A DNA stretch of 64,000 nt, taken from the NCBI GenBank assembly GCA_032027145.1, contig JAVSMP010000001.1, positions 124,001-188,000 on the forward strand, given 5' to 3'. Made by a program: the position numbers and the translations under genes. Shown here piece after piece: positions 7,478 to 15,790 of the stretch. The first letter of the stretch is position 1. Every line of letters begins with the position of its first letter. Source of the stretch: Ignavibacterium sp. (lineage in GTDB: Bacteria > Bacteroidota > Ignavibacteria > Ignavibacteriales > Ignavibacteriaceae). The notes beneath the pieces were generated by a model. That model was given only the letters and a program-made list of their open reading frames with translations, was not told the DNA's origin and did no database searches.

Positions 7478-8491
7478 TTAAAAGTGAACAAGCTCTTCAA
7501 TTTCAACTATTCTTCCCATTCCCTTTAATGATTTATCGCTTGCTTCTAACAGTTTAACTACTTCCAAACCATCATATCCGTTTGTCAAGGGCTGTCTGTT
7601 TTCTTTTATAGCGTCAAGACATTCCCGTGCACCAAGTGCAAGAGCTTCTGTCTGATTTACTTTAGGTGAAAACATATCACCGATTCTATATTGAACCAGT
7701 GCTTCATGAATTCCCTCGGTTGTTTTTATTTCAATTCCACTATCATAAACTTTTATCTTTTCAAAATTTTCCATGTCATCATAAACAAGCATCTTCTTTG
7801 ATCCTCCAACAATCATCCTTCTTATCTTTACTGGTGAAAGCCAATTAACATGAAAATGTGCAAAACAATTATCTTCAAAATATATGCTTATATGTGCGAT
7901 GTTCTCTTTACCATTAAAGTTGGCAATCCCATTTGCTGATATAGCTTTTGCCTTAAATCCAAGAATGTAATGCATAATAGAAAGATCATGTGGTGCCAGA
8001 TCCCAAATAACATTAACATCTCTTTGGAATAAGCCGAGATTAATTCTCTCAGAATCAAAATACAGAATGTTTCCAAGCTCACCATTATCAACAAGTTCCT
8101 TCATCTTAATAACCGCGCCATTATAGATGAATGTGTGATCAACAAAAATATTAAGATTCTTGGATTCAGCTATTTCTATCAATTCCTCAGCTTCAGCGAC
8201 ATTAGCAGTAAAAGGTTTCTCTATCCAGATATGTTTACCGTTCAACAGTGCTTTTTTAGCAATCTGATAGTGAGTTGCCACCGGTGTTGCAATAACAATA
8301 AGATCACTATTACCTGTCAAAGTTTTTTCGCAATCATTAGATAGAACAACACTCGGAAATTTTTGTTTCATCACCTTCAATCTGTCTTCTCTGGTATCGC
8401 AGGCTATTAACTGTTCAACATCGGGTTGAGCAAGAAAATTTCTTAGTAAGTTTGGGCCCCAATATCCTAATCCAACTACGGCTACTTTCAT
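7478..8491 (-). CDS. Gfo/Idh/MocA-family sugar-nucleotide oxidoreductase (WlbA/WbpB-like)
   Basis: 337 residues. The N-terminal Rossmann fold has the dinucleotide motif GLGYWGPN at 7-14 and the family's EKP at 91-93 (HIWIEKPF). The C-terminal half is the family's alpha/beta domain. In WlbA/WbpB-type pathways this enzyme oxidises C3 of UDP-GlcNAc-uronate to give the keto sugar used by a DegT aminotransferase. Both the aminotransferase (10205-11338) and the acetyltransferase (6983-7450) are in the same operon. A UDP-GlcNAc 6-dehydrogenase for the uronic acid was not found in the window, so a non-uronic 3-amino sugar is also possible. Confidence 0.82.
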   Translation of the reverse strand: MKVAVVGLGYWGPNLLRNFLAQPDVEQLIACDTREDRLKVMKQKFPSVVLSNDCEKTLTGNSDLIVIATPVATHYQIAKKALLNGKHIWIEKPFTANVAEAEELIEIAESKNLNIFVDHTFIYNGAVIKMKELVDNGELGNILYFDSERINLGLFQRDVNVIWDLAPHDLSIMHYILGFKAKAISANGIANFNGKENIAHISIYFEDNCFAHFHVNWLSPVKIRRMIVGGSKKMLVYDDMENFEKIKVYDSGIEIKTTEGIHEALVQYRIGDMFSPKVNQTEALALGARECLDAIKENRQPLTNGYDGLEVVKLLEASDKSLKGMGRIVEIEELVHF

Positions 8492-8524
8492 TTTAAATCC
8501 TTGTTCAAAGTATTTGAAAAATAA

Positions 8525-10018
8525 TTATTTCGCTCCCTTGGAAAAGAGCATAACGGGAACCGTTTGAAACATTAACTGAATATCTAACCATGGAGACATA
8601 TTGTTAACATAATATAAGTCTAACACTATACTCTCCTGAAAAGTAACTATACTTCTTCCCCAAACCTGCCAAACCCCTGTGCAGCCGGGAATAACACTGA
8701 CTCTTCTTTTTTGCCATTCATCGTAATTCTCATACTCATAAGTTAAGCAAGGTCTTGGTCCAACAAGGCTCATATCACCCTTTATAACATTGAATAATTG
8801 GGGTAATTCATCAAGTGAAGTCTTTCTGATAATTTTCCCAATCCAAGTTACACGACTTTCATTAATTATTTTAGTATCTGTTCCGGTTTTATCAGCTCCA
8901 TTCTTCATAAATTCAATCATCTTCTTTTTTCGTTCTTCATCTTCACCATTAATTTGTTTCATTGATCTGAATTTATAGAAATCAAATTCTTTACCATCTT
9001 TACCAATTCTTTTTTGCTTAAATAAGATAGGACCTGGCGAAGATAATTTTACCATTGCTGTAATAAATCCCATTATCGGAGAAAGAAATAAAATAGCAAA
9101 AAAGGCAATTACAACATCAAAGAATCTTTTTAGTCCGAGTGTAAAGTTATCATTATATTGAGGAGAAACATCAATAACCGGAATATCTGAGTACTTTTCT
9201 ATTTTCAATTTTTGATTTACAACATCTAACAGACTTGATGTCATTCTTATTGGAACATTAAATGACTTACAATAATCAACAACATCAAAAAACTTTTCAT
9301 ACGATTGACTATCACTTGAAATTATTAATTCATCAACTTTGTTATTATCAAGGATCTCCTTAAGATTTTCCAGGTTGCCTAATACTTTTTTACCAGCAAC
9401 AACAAAATCACCAATCTGTCTTTCATCATCAACAAAACCAAGAATATTTAAACCAAGCGGATTTTCGTAAATTAATTTTGTTGCTAAAAGTTTTCCTGGT
9501 TTACCATTACCAACTATAATAACATTTCTTTTAAAACTGCTTTGACTTAGTTCAATAAATAACCACTTTAGTAATTCAACACGAACAATAAACAGTAAAC
9601 CGATTGATATCAGAAAGAAAAACACAAAAAGAAGTCTTGAGTCTATTATAGTTCTTGAATCGAGTAAAAAAGATAATAGAACAATCTTTAATGAACTATA
9701 ATAAATTGCCTTTAGTATTTGAGTAAAGTGTGCTGTTCGATTTAGAATAATATCAAGGCGATATAATCCGTTATACTGAAATATCAATATAATGACCAGT
9801 GTAATTACTAATACTAAAGAAAGCACCCATGGAATAGAACCATAAAACTCAAGGAAGTTTAATGATGTATTAATTCGAAGAGCGAAAATTGAAATTAAAA
9901 ATGAGAAGATCAGGATAAAAAAATCGGCTATTCCAAAAAAGTATTTATATCTGTAATTTTTTTTCATAAGGTTAATAGAAATAGTTAAGCTTTCTTGGAT
10001 ATTCAGGAATTGTGCCAC
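8525..10018 (-). CDS. Undecaprenyl-phosphate sugar phosphotransferase, initiating enzyme
   Basis: 497 residues from a GTG at 10018. The ATG at 9967 (MKKNYRYKYFFGIADF, 480 residues) looks like the better start, as it directly precedes the first membrane helix. There are several N-terminal helices (about residues 25-160), a CoA-binding-like middle domain (VGNGKPGKLLATKL region), then a fifth helix. The C-terminal bacterial sugar transferase domain contains KRFFDVVIAFFAILF, GPILFKQKRIGKDGK, FYKFRSM and the late SLDELPQLFNVIKGDMSLVG. It should load the first sugar phosphate on undecaprenyl phosphate in the inner membrane. This is the committed step for the polymer made by the surrounding genes. 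Confidence 0.92.
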   Translation of the reverse strand: MAQFLNIQESLTISINLMKKNYRYKYFFGIADFFILIFSFLISIFALRINTSLNFLEFYGSIPWVLSLVLVITLVIILIFQYNGLYRLDIILNRTAHFTQILKAIYYSSLKIVLLSFLLDSRTIIDSRLLFVFFFLISIGLLFIVRVELLKWLFIELSQSSFKRNVIIVGNGKPGKLLATKLIYENPLGLNILGFVDDERQIGDFVVAGKKVLGNLENLKEILDNNKVDELIISSDSQSYEKFFDVVDYCKSFNVPIRMTSSLLDVVNQKLKIEKYSDIPVIDVSPQYNDNFTLGLKRFFDVVIAFFAILFLSPIMGFITAMVKLSSPGPILFKQKRIGKDGKEFDFYKFRSMKQINGEDEERKKKMIEFMKNGADKTGTDTKIINESRVTWIGKIIRKTSLDELPQLFNVIKGDMSLVGPRPCLTYEYENYDEWQKRRVSVIPGCTGVWQVWGRSIVTFQESIVLDLYYVNNMSPWLDIQLMFQTVPVMLFSKGAK

Positions 10019-10152
10019 CCATTAATTCTTTATTTTCTAATCATTTTCTAAGTTTTATATAAGAACTAATTTCAAAATGAGATTTCAAATACTTCTTATC
10101 AAGAGATTTGAGACAACAATTAAGTTTGATTTAGGAAAACTATAATAAAAAA

Positions 10153-10175
10153 AGCCCGATTTGAATCATCGGGCT
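10153..10175 (-). terminator. Rho-independent terminator after the aminotransferase gene
   Basis: The minus strand reads an 8-bp stem AGCCCGAT/ATCGGGCT around a 7-nt loop followed by seven T residues. It lies 30 bp after the stop of the DegT-family gene (10205). It would split the left arm into two transcripts or attenuate read-through into the phosphotransferase. Confidence 0.8.
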
Positions 10176-10204
10176 GATAGTGATCCTTAATTAGTTTGCA
10201 ATAT

Positions 10205-11338
10205 CTACTGATTAAAAAACTCTTTAATTTTACCAATTACATAGTTGATCTGCTCATCAGTCAACTCAGGAAACATTGGTAATGATAATCCTGCCTCTGC
10301 AATCCTTTCTGAGTTAGGGAAATCCCCTTTTTTATATCCAAGACTTTTAAAACACTCTTGCATATGTAGTGGAATCGGATAATGTAAACCGACATTAACA
10401 CCATTTTGTGTTAAAAAATCTTTCAGTTTATCCCTTAATTGATTACTGGTATCAAGACTTCCGTCATTTAACTGAATTACATATAAATGATAAACATGTT
10501 TTGCATACGACATTTCTTTCGGAGTAATCACCTTTGTTAAATTTTTTAGACCTTCATTATATTTTGCTGCAACAGATCTTCTGGCATCAGTCCATTTACT
10601 AAGATATTTTAGCTTTACTTCAAGTACAGCTCCTTGTATTCCTTCCATCCTGTAATTGTGTCCAAGAATATCATGATAATACTTTTGAGATTGTCCATGC
10701 TCGCGTAGTTTCTTGATTTTGTTATAAAGTGCTTCATCATTTGTTGTTACAGCTCCGCCTTCACCGTATGCACCAAGATTTTTTCCCGGATAATAACTAA
10801 ACGAAGCAGCATCAGTTAATCCACCTATTAATTTTCCTTTATATTCTGCAAGATGAGCCTGGGCAGCATCTTCAACCAGAATAAGATTGTGTTTTTTTGC
10901 AATATCAATTAATGGATCAAGATCAGCGCTTTGTCCGTAAAGATGAACTGCCACAATAGCCCTTGTCTTCTTTGTTATAGCTTTTTCAACTTTAGATATA
11001 TCTATATTATATGATTCGGGATGACAATCGACAAAAACTGGTGTAGCACCGCATAAAGTTGCACCCCAGGCAGTTGCAATAAATGTATTAGCCGGTACAA
11101 TTACTTCATCTCCAGGACTAATACCTAAGCCCCATAAAACAAGGTGATTAGCATCTGTACCCGAGCTTGTACCAAGGCAATATTTAACTTGATGAGCAGC
11201 AGAAAAATCTCTTTCAAAATTCTGGACTGATGCACCAAGTATATAAGCAGTGTTATCAAGAACATGCTGAATAGCTGCATTGACTTCTGACTTAATTGAA
11301 TTATAATTTGCTTTCAAATCTAAAAAAGGAACATTCAT
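10205..11338 (-). CDS. DegT/DnrJ/EryC1-family sugar aminotransferase (WlbC/WbpE-like)
   Basis: 377 residues, full family length. It shows the PLP-binding Lys186 in SFSYYPGKNLGAYGEGGA, Asp157 and Gln160 in ILVEDAAQAH, and Ser179. It begins MNVPFLDLKANYNSIKSEV, as is typical of WlbC/WbpE and FdtB-type enzymes. It transfers an amino group from glutamate to a 3-keto nucleotide sugar. With the oxidoreductase and acetyltransferase downstream it forms a complete oxidise-aminate-acetylate set. The terminator just after it suggests separate regulation from those genes. Confidence 0.88.
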   Translation of the reverse strand: MNVPFLDLKANYNSIKSEVNAAIQHVLDNTAYILGASVQNFERDFSAAHQVKYCLGTSSGTDANHLVLWGLGISPGDEVIVPANTFIATAWGATLCGATPVFVDCHPESYNIDISKVEKAITKKTRAIVAVHLYGQSADLDPLIDIAKKHNLILVEDAAQAHLAEYKGKLIGGLTDAASFSYYPGKNLGAYGEGGAVTTNDEALYNKIKKLREHGQSQKYYHDILGHNYRMEGIQGAVLEVKLKYLSKWTDARRSVAAKYNEGLKNLTKVITPKEMSYAKHVYHLYVIQLNDGSLDTSNQLRDKLKDFLTQNGVNVGLHYPIPLHMQECFKSLGYKKGDFPNSERIAEAGLSLPMFPELTDEQINYVIGKIKEFFNQ

Positions 11339-11512
11339 TTTGTCTCCAATGGTTTATTCTAAGTCGAAAGAAGATATTTATTGTTATTATTAACAAAGAA
11401 AATTTATTTCTTCTTTCAAATCTAATTTTGAATTCTATCTGTTGTAGTTTAATAACAACTTTAATGCTAAAATTTTTTAGTTTAATACTTGTTCGTCAAA
11501 TAAAATAATTCT

Positions 11513-12421
11513 TTAGATTTTTGTATCAATAATGGAAGATCCTCTTAGATTTAATGCAATAATCATCTCAATCATTGAATCCAGTGAATAAGATCTGGTC
11601 CAGGATGATCTTAATTTGTCTCTGTCTGAAACAAACCCAGGATCAATCACACCTGGATTTAAATCCTGATACTCGGCATTAAGTTTTCGATTACTTAATT
11701 CTTCAAATCTTTTAGAGATATCCTCGTTTAATTTTCCATCACCAACAAGAAGGTAACTATCCTGTACACCAACCAAAGTAGAATTAATGATCAAATCAAT
11801 TGCTTCATCTATATACAAAATGTTTGAAACATGACCTTTATTAACGACAATCCTTTTATTATTAAAAGCGCTGTTAAAGAGCTGTGTTAGCAGTTGAGTT
11901 GGCACTTCTCCTAATGCTGAAATGGATCCTAATCTTAAACTAATTACCTGTGTAGATGTCTTATTAAATAAGGCTCTGAAATAATTTTCAGCGGCTATTT
12001 TTGATATTCCATAAGGAGTTAATGGTTGTGGAACAGATGATGTTGAAACTGGGTTTTCATTTAACTCGCTGAATATTTTGATAGTAGAAATATTAATAAA
12101 TTTCTTTGGTTGTTTCTCTTTTAACCAATCCCAGAGAAACTCATGCATACTTAGATTTGAGTTTATCTCATATAGCAATTGCTCTGTAAAGGATTTAGAA
12201 CGATCAACCCGCCAGTGGAAATTGATAACATAATCAAATTCTTCAAGTTGGATTAAATCTTCTTTTTTGTAAATCTTAACTGGTTTTACTGACGATGCCC
12301 ATTCCACTCTTTTAGGCATTTCTGGATAGCCTTTTAAGATTATTGGAATTACAATAGCATGCAGTTCCTCCAGTCGCTGGCAAATTTCTCTGCCTAAGCG
12401 ACCGGTAGAACCTAAAATCAG
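11513..12421 (-). CDS. NAD-dependent epimerase/dehydratase with non-ATG start
   Basis: The first ATG (12319) would give 268 residues but lacks the nucleotide-binding motif. Reading upstream in frame adds LILGSTGRLGREICQRLEEL, a proper Rossmann GxxGxxG. I start at CTG 12421 (302 residues) preceded by AAGGGAAG; an ATT at 12442 (309 residues, six bases after the upstream stop) is equally plausible. The active-site Tyr and Lys are in TPYGISK (about 137 and 141). The family is the extended SDR (RmlD/GalE-like) acting on nucleotide sugars; substrate is unknown. It is tightly coupled to the upstream epimerase. The missing ATG could also be a recent mutation or sequencing error. Confidence 0.75.
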   Translation of the reverse strand: MILGSTGRLGREICQRLEELHAIVIPIILKGYPEMPKRVEWASSVKPVKIYKKEDLIQLEEFDYVINFHWRVDRSKSFTEQLLYEINSNLSMHEFLWDWLKEKQPKKFINISTIKIFSELNENPVSTSSVPQPLTPYGISKIAAENYFRALFNKTSTQVISLRLGSISALGEVPTQLLTQLFNSAFNNKRIVVNKGHVSNILYIDEAIDLIINSTLVGVQDSYLLVGDGKLNEDISKRFEELSNRKLNAEYQDLNPGVIDPGFVSDRDKLRSSWTRSYSLDSMIEMIIALNLRGSSIIDTKI

Positions 12422-12447
12422 AAACTTCTTCCCTTGTAAAATCTTGT

Positions 12448-13446
12448 TTACTCCCAGCTTCTTAATACTTCTTGTTTTAGTAATTCTTCTGGAGAGTAAG
12501 GTAAGCTTTTAAACCAGGCAATAGTTTTACTTATTCCTTCTTCAATAGTTGTTTGAGGTATGTAACCAGTTATTTCTTTGAAGTTGGAATTTCCCCCAAG
12601 GTGTCTCATAACATCACCAGGACGAGGAGCCTGCTTTTGAATATAAACATTGGGATCAAGTGAGAATTCCTTACAAATTGCTTCAGCTATACTTCTAATA
12701 GTAGTTTCTCTTCCTGTACAAATATTTATATTTTTATTAAGACAAGCATTACTATTAGTTACATCAAGTATTCCCTTTGCAGCATCTTCAACATAAATAA
12801 AGTCTCTAGTTTGACCACCTTCACCAAAAATAACCAAGGGTTGTTTATTAATCGCCCTAACGATCATTTTAGGTATTAATTCTCCTCTGTAACCCTGCCA
12901 GTGAGAATTGGGACCATACATATTAAATGGCCTTACTGTAGTCCAGGGCAATCCGTAAGTTCTTCCGAAACTAAAGGTGTACATATCCTGGGCAACTTTA
13001 GACGCTGCATAAGGTGTCTCTGGTAACAGAGGATGCTTTTCATCCATTGGTATATACTGTGCAGTTCCAAATACTTCTGATGAAGAACAATTAACAAACA
13101 GTTCAACATTATTATTGCGAGCAACGTTCAAACAATTTAATGTTCCATCTACAATAACATCATTTACTCTTTGTGGTTCTTTAATGGATTGTCGTAAATC
13201 AAGAACTGCAAGATGAAAAACAATTTGTTTGTTTTCAAATGCTTTCTTTACATTATCCATATTAGTTATATCACCCTTAATTACATTAAGATTTGGGTTG
13301 TTAGCAATTTCTTTTAAATGCAATTCTTTTCCATGTGAAAAATCATCCAATACTGTTACTTTGTTTCCTTTATTGAGCAATAGACGGACTAAATGCGATC
13401 CTAAAAATCCTGCTCCTCCAGTAACTACAATATTTTTGTTTTGCAA
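12448..13446 (-). CDS. Extended-SDR sugar-nucleotide epimerase/dehydratase
   Basis: 332 residues. It has the Rossmann TGGAGFLG at 9-16, VLDDFSHG after strand 2 (NAD rather than NADP preference), Ser near 123, and Tyr146/Lys150 in TPYAASK. A typical GalE/RmlB-type C-terminal domain follows (RPFNMYGP, RDFIYVEDAAKGI). It uses a TTG start at 13446 preceded by an AAAGGAA ribosome-binding site. It probably epimerises, dehydrates or decarboxylates an NDP-sugar for the polymer. It is the first gene of the left arm, transcribed away from the 1.7-kb spacer. Confidence 0.88.
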   Translation of the reverse strand: MQNKNIVVTGGAGFLGSHLVRLLLNKGNKVTVLDDFSHGKELHLKEIANNPNLNVIKGDITNMDNVKKAFENKQIVFHLAVLDLRQSIKEPQRVNDVIVDGTLNCLNVARNNNVELFVNCSSSEVFGTAQYIPMDEKHPLLPETPYAASKVAQDMYTFSFGRTYGLPWTTVRPFNMYGPNSHWQGYRGELIPKMIVRAINKQPLVIFGEGGQTRDFIYVEDAAKGILDVTNSNACLNKNINICTGRETTIRSIAEAICKEFSLDPNVYIQKQAPRPGDVMRHLGGNSNFKEITGYIPQTTIEEGISKTIAWFKSLPYSPEELLKQEVLRSWE

Positions 13447-15145
13447 AACTATTTTCCTTTCATTTGTGATATAAAAAAATCAGTTAATTAAATTTACCAG
13501 TTTTCGATTTGAAAATTTTTTTTATAATTTAAAATTAAACGAACAAACTTCCAAAATTACTTCTTATTAAATTTTTTAATCTATAATTTAACTATTCAAT
13601 CAGTTCATCAGATCATTCATTGTTAAAAGAGAAATAAATATCTGTCTGTATAATTTTATTGCTATAGGAAAATTACCTTTTTCAATCCAAATATTTGAAT
13701 TGCTTTTAGAGATAAAAGGCACCGGACAGTGAAATCCATTTGGAGCTCTCTTGTCCTATAAAAACAATTGTAATTCCTCTATAGTTTCTTCTTTTTCTTA
13801 AAGACTTATGCCATTTACTCTCTAATGCATAGAGAAGGTAAATAAGTTTAATCACCCAGCTATTTCTTAGAGCAACTTCAGTACTACCGGGTAACCAGCT
13901 ACATATTGCCGAAACTCTCATACACTTAACACTTAATCATCAAGATATTTAAATTAGTTCCCGAAACTGCTCTTTAATTCTCTCCATTTTATTGCTGTAA
14001 TTGAACGAGTGCAATGATATTTTTCGTTTTATTATATCCTATGAGTTTCATTACTTAAATCATTAACAGTTCATTATTTTGAAACATCAGTATCTGTTTC
14101 AACAGAAACTCAACAATTTCTCTTGGATAAGATTAAACCATATTCCTATTGAAGACCCGCCTATCTTTTTACCTTTATTTTCAACAAAACGAGTTTAAAC
14201 AATATATGCACCAGAAATCAGGTTATTTTTTAGCAATTGCATATAAAGTTTTAATTTAACCAATTTGCTTATACATAATCACAAAGCTTTTATTTATTTT
14301 GTAATTGTATTTTCAACCTTAGCTGATCAGATGTTATAACTTTCCGGATAATCATCCTAAAACATAAGTTTTATACCACAAAGAGTTATTCCTTGTGTTG
14401 TTGCTATTTACGCATTTAAACTTTAGCGTCGGTGTCAAAACCTTAGTATCAAAGAACATAATTATTGGTATGTATTCCAGAATTTACTACTACACAGTAC
14501 ATAATGTTTAATTCATTACATTTTTTTAGAATTAGGTAAACACACAATTGAAATTAATGACATAGTGTCAAGCATATCCCGAATGACCGAACTAATTACA
14601 TCTTAAATAAATTTATACTTCCTTTTTATTACCAATAATTGAACCTTCATTAATTATCTCTACAAAATGAAGTTTCTTTTTTCTATTATCTTAATAAAGA
14701 AAGTTTTAATATTAATACGAGTTTAAATATTAAGATACGATTATAAGCAAGAACTATGCTAAATAAATGTTATATAAAATCTAAAGAAAGAAACCAATTT
14801 TTTAATGCATTTTATTAAAACCTATTGACATTTTATAAAAGAATAATAGAATTTTATGTTTTTTGTTTTAAAATCCTTATTATTTATATAATTTTATTAT
14901 AGTAATATTATGGTTCACGAAAAAGATATTTTCTCATTTTGATATTCTTGTATGTTTATACACTGTATTGAAAGAGAAATTAATAAGTATTGATGGCATA
15001 GATATTGTCTTTGTGTATTAAATTTTCTTTATCAATGCTATGCGTTAATTTTATAAACAAAAGTATGAATTTCAAAGCTGTTTAATAAAGTTATCTTAGT
15101 TATTTTTATTAATTATTTATCCATTCAAACTCAATTAGAGAAGTA
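13447..15145. other. 1.7-kb AT-rich spacer between the two exopolysaccharide arms
   Basis: This long region separates divergent operons and contains no convincing gene. It is very AT-rich and stop-rich in all frames. The part at about 13600-13930 on the minus strand keeps short protein-like stretches in two frames broken by stops, perhaps a decayed gene. Both operons must have promoters or long leaders here, but I could not identify -33/-7 pairs with confidence. Confidence 0.5.
13615..13930 (-). pseudogene. Possible decayed coding fragment, unrecognised
   Basis: On the minus strand one frame reads a protein-like stretch (FHCPVPFISKSNSNIWIEKG and onward to a TGA near 13603) with stops upstream. 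Another frame reads 71 codons over 13921-13706. Neither has a ribosome-binding site or a family I recognise. The mixture of frames suggests an old, frameshifted remnant, but chance open reading in AT-rich DNA is possible. Confidence 0.2.
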
Positions 15146-15757
15146 ATGAAATATTTATCAATTTTATTAATTGCAACACTTTCAATATTTAATAGTCTAA
15201 ATCTCTTTGCGCAGAATCTGAATACTGGTGATGGAATTAGAATTTCTTTTCTTGATATAAAAGATCTTATTACCGGTGATTATTACATTCAGCCAAACGG
15301 AATGGTTAACTTGCCCATTATAGGGGCAATTGATACTAAAAACAAAGACTTTAAAGGTTTAAAATTAGAAATAATTTCGCGTTATGATTCTTTATACAAA
15401 GATCCTCATTTAAGTGTCAATGCATTATTTAGAATAAATATTCTTGGTGAGGTTAGAAATCCAGGATTTTATTATGTTTCTGATTCTGAGAAATTTACAG
15501 CAATACTTGCATTTGCTGGAGGATTAACAGAGACTGCTGATTTAAGTAATATACTACTAACAAGAGACTTTGAGTCAATTGAGATTGATGTGGAAAAAAT
15601 TATTCAAAAAGGTAGAAATGCTTCAGACTTTGGATTGCAATCCGGAGACCAGATATATGTACCAAGAAGATGGTGGGCAGATAATTCAGGAGTAATTACG
15701 ACAATAATTTCCATTGTAGCACTTGCCATAACATCCTATGCAGTCTTTTTTCAATAA
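15146..15757 (+). CDS. Polysaccharide export outer-membrane protein (Wza-like)
   Basis: 203 residues, shorter than E. coli Wza (about 380). A signal peptide (residues 1-22, ending LFAQ) is followed by the Poly_export domain (TGDGIRISFLDIKDLITGDYYIQPNG, with PIIGAI) and one SLBB-type domain (INILGEVRNPGFYYV, GGLTETADL, SGDQIYVPRR). It ends in a hydrophobic helix (about 181-201) that may insert in the outer membrane as the Wza C-terminal helix does. An AGAGAAG ribosome-binding site precedes the ATG. It is the first gene of the right arm, followed by the Wzc-like kinase 33 bp later. Confidence 0.88.
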   Translation: MKYLSILLIATLSIFNSLNLFAQNLNTGDGIRISFLDIKDLITGDYYIQPNGMVNLPIIGAIDTKNKDFKGLKLEIISRYDSLYKDPHLSVNALFRINILGEVRNPGFYYVSDSEKFTAILAFAGGLTETADLSNILLTRDFESIEIDVEKIIQKGRNASDFGLQSGDQIYVPRRWWADNSGVITTIISIVALAITSYAVFFQ

Positions 15758-15790
15758 GTAGTTCAATAATACGAGGAAGAAAACTTAATT

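Noticed and set aside
8504-8518. TTCAAA-N3-TTTGAA inverted repeat near the oxidoreductase start as a possible GbsR site
   Set aside because: Half-sites are in the opposite orientation to the palindrome at 1222 and the spacing differs, so it does not match.
11296-11508. 70-codon plus-strand frame between aminotransferase and epimerase
   Set aside because: Overlaps the real aminotransferase, hydrophobic by base composition, no start signal.
13706-13921. 71-codon minus-strand frame
   Set aside because: No recognisable domain and a competing protein-like frame in the same stretch; listed only as a possible relic.
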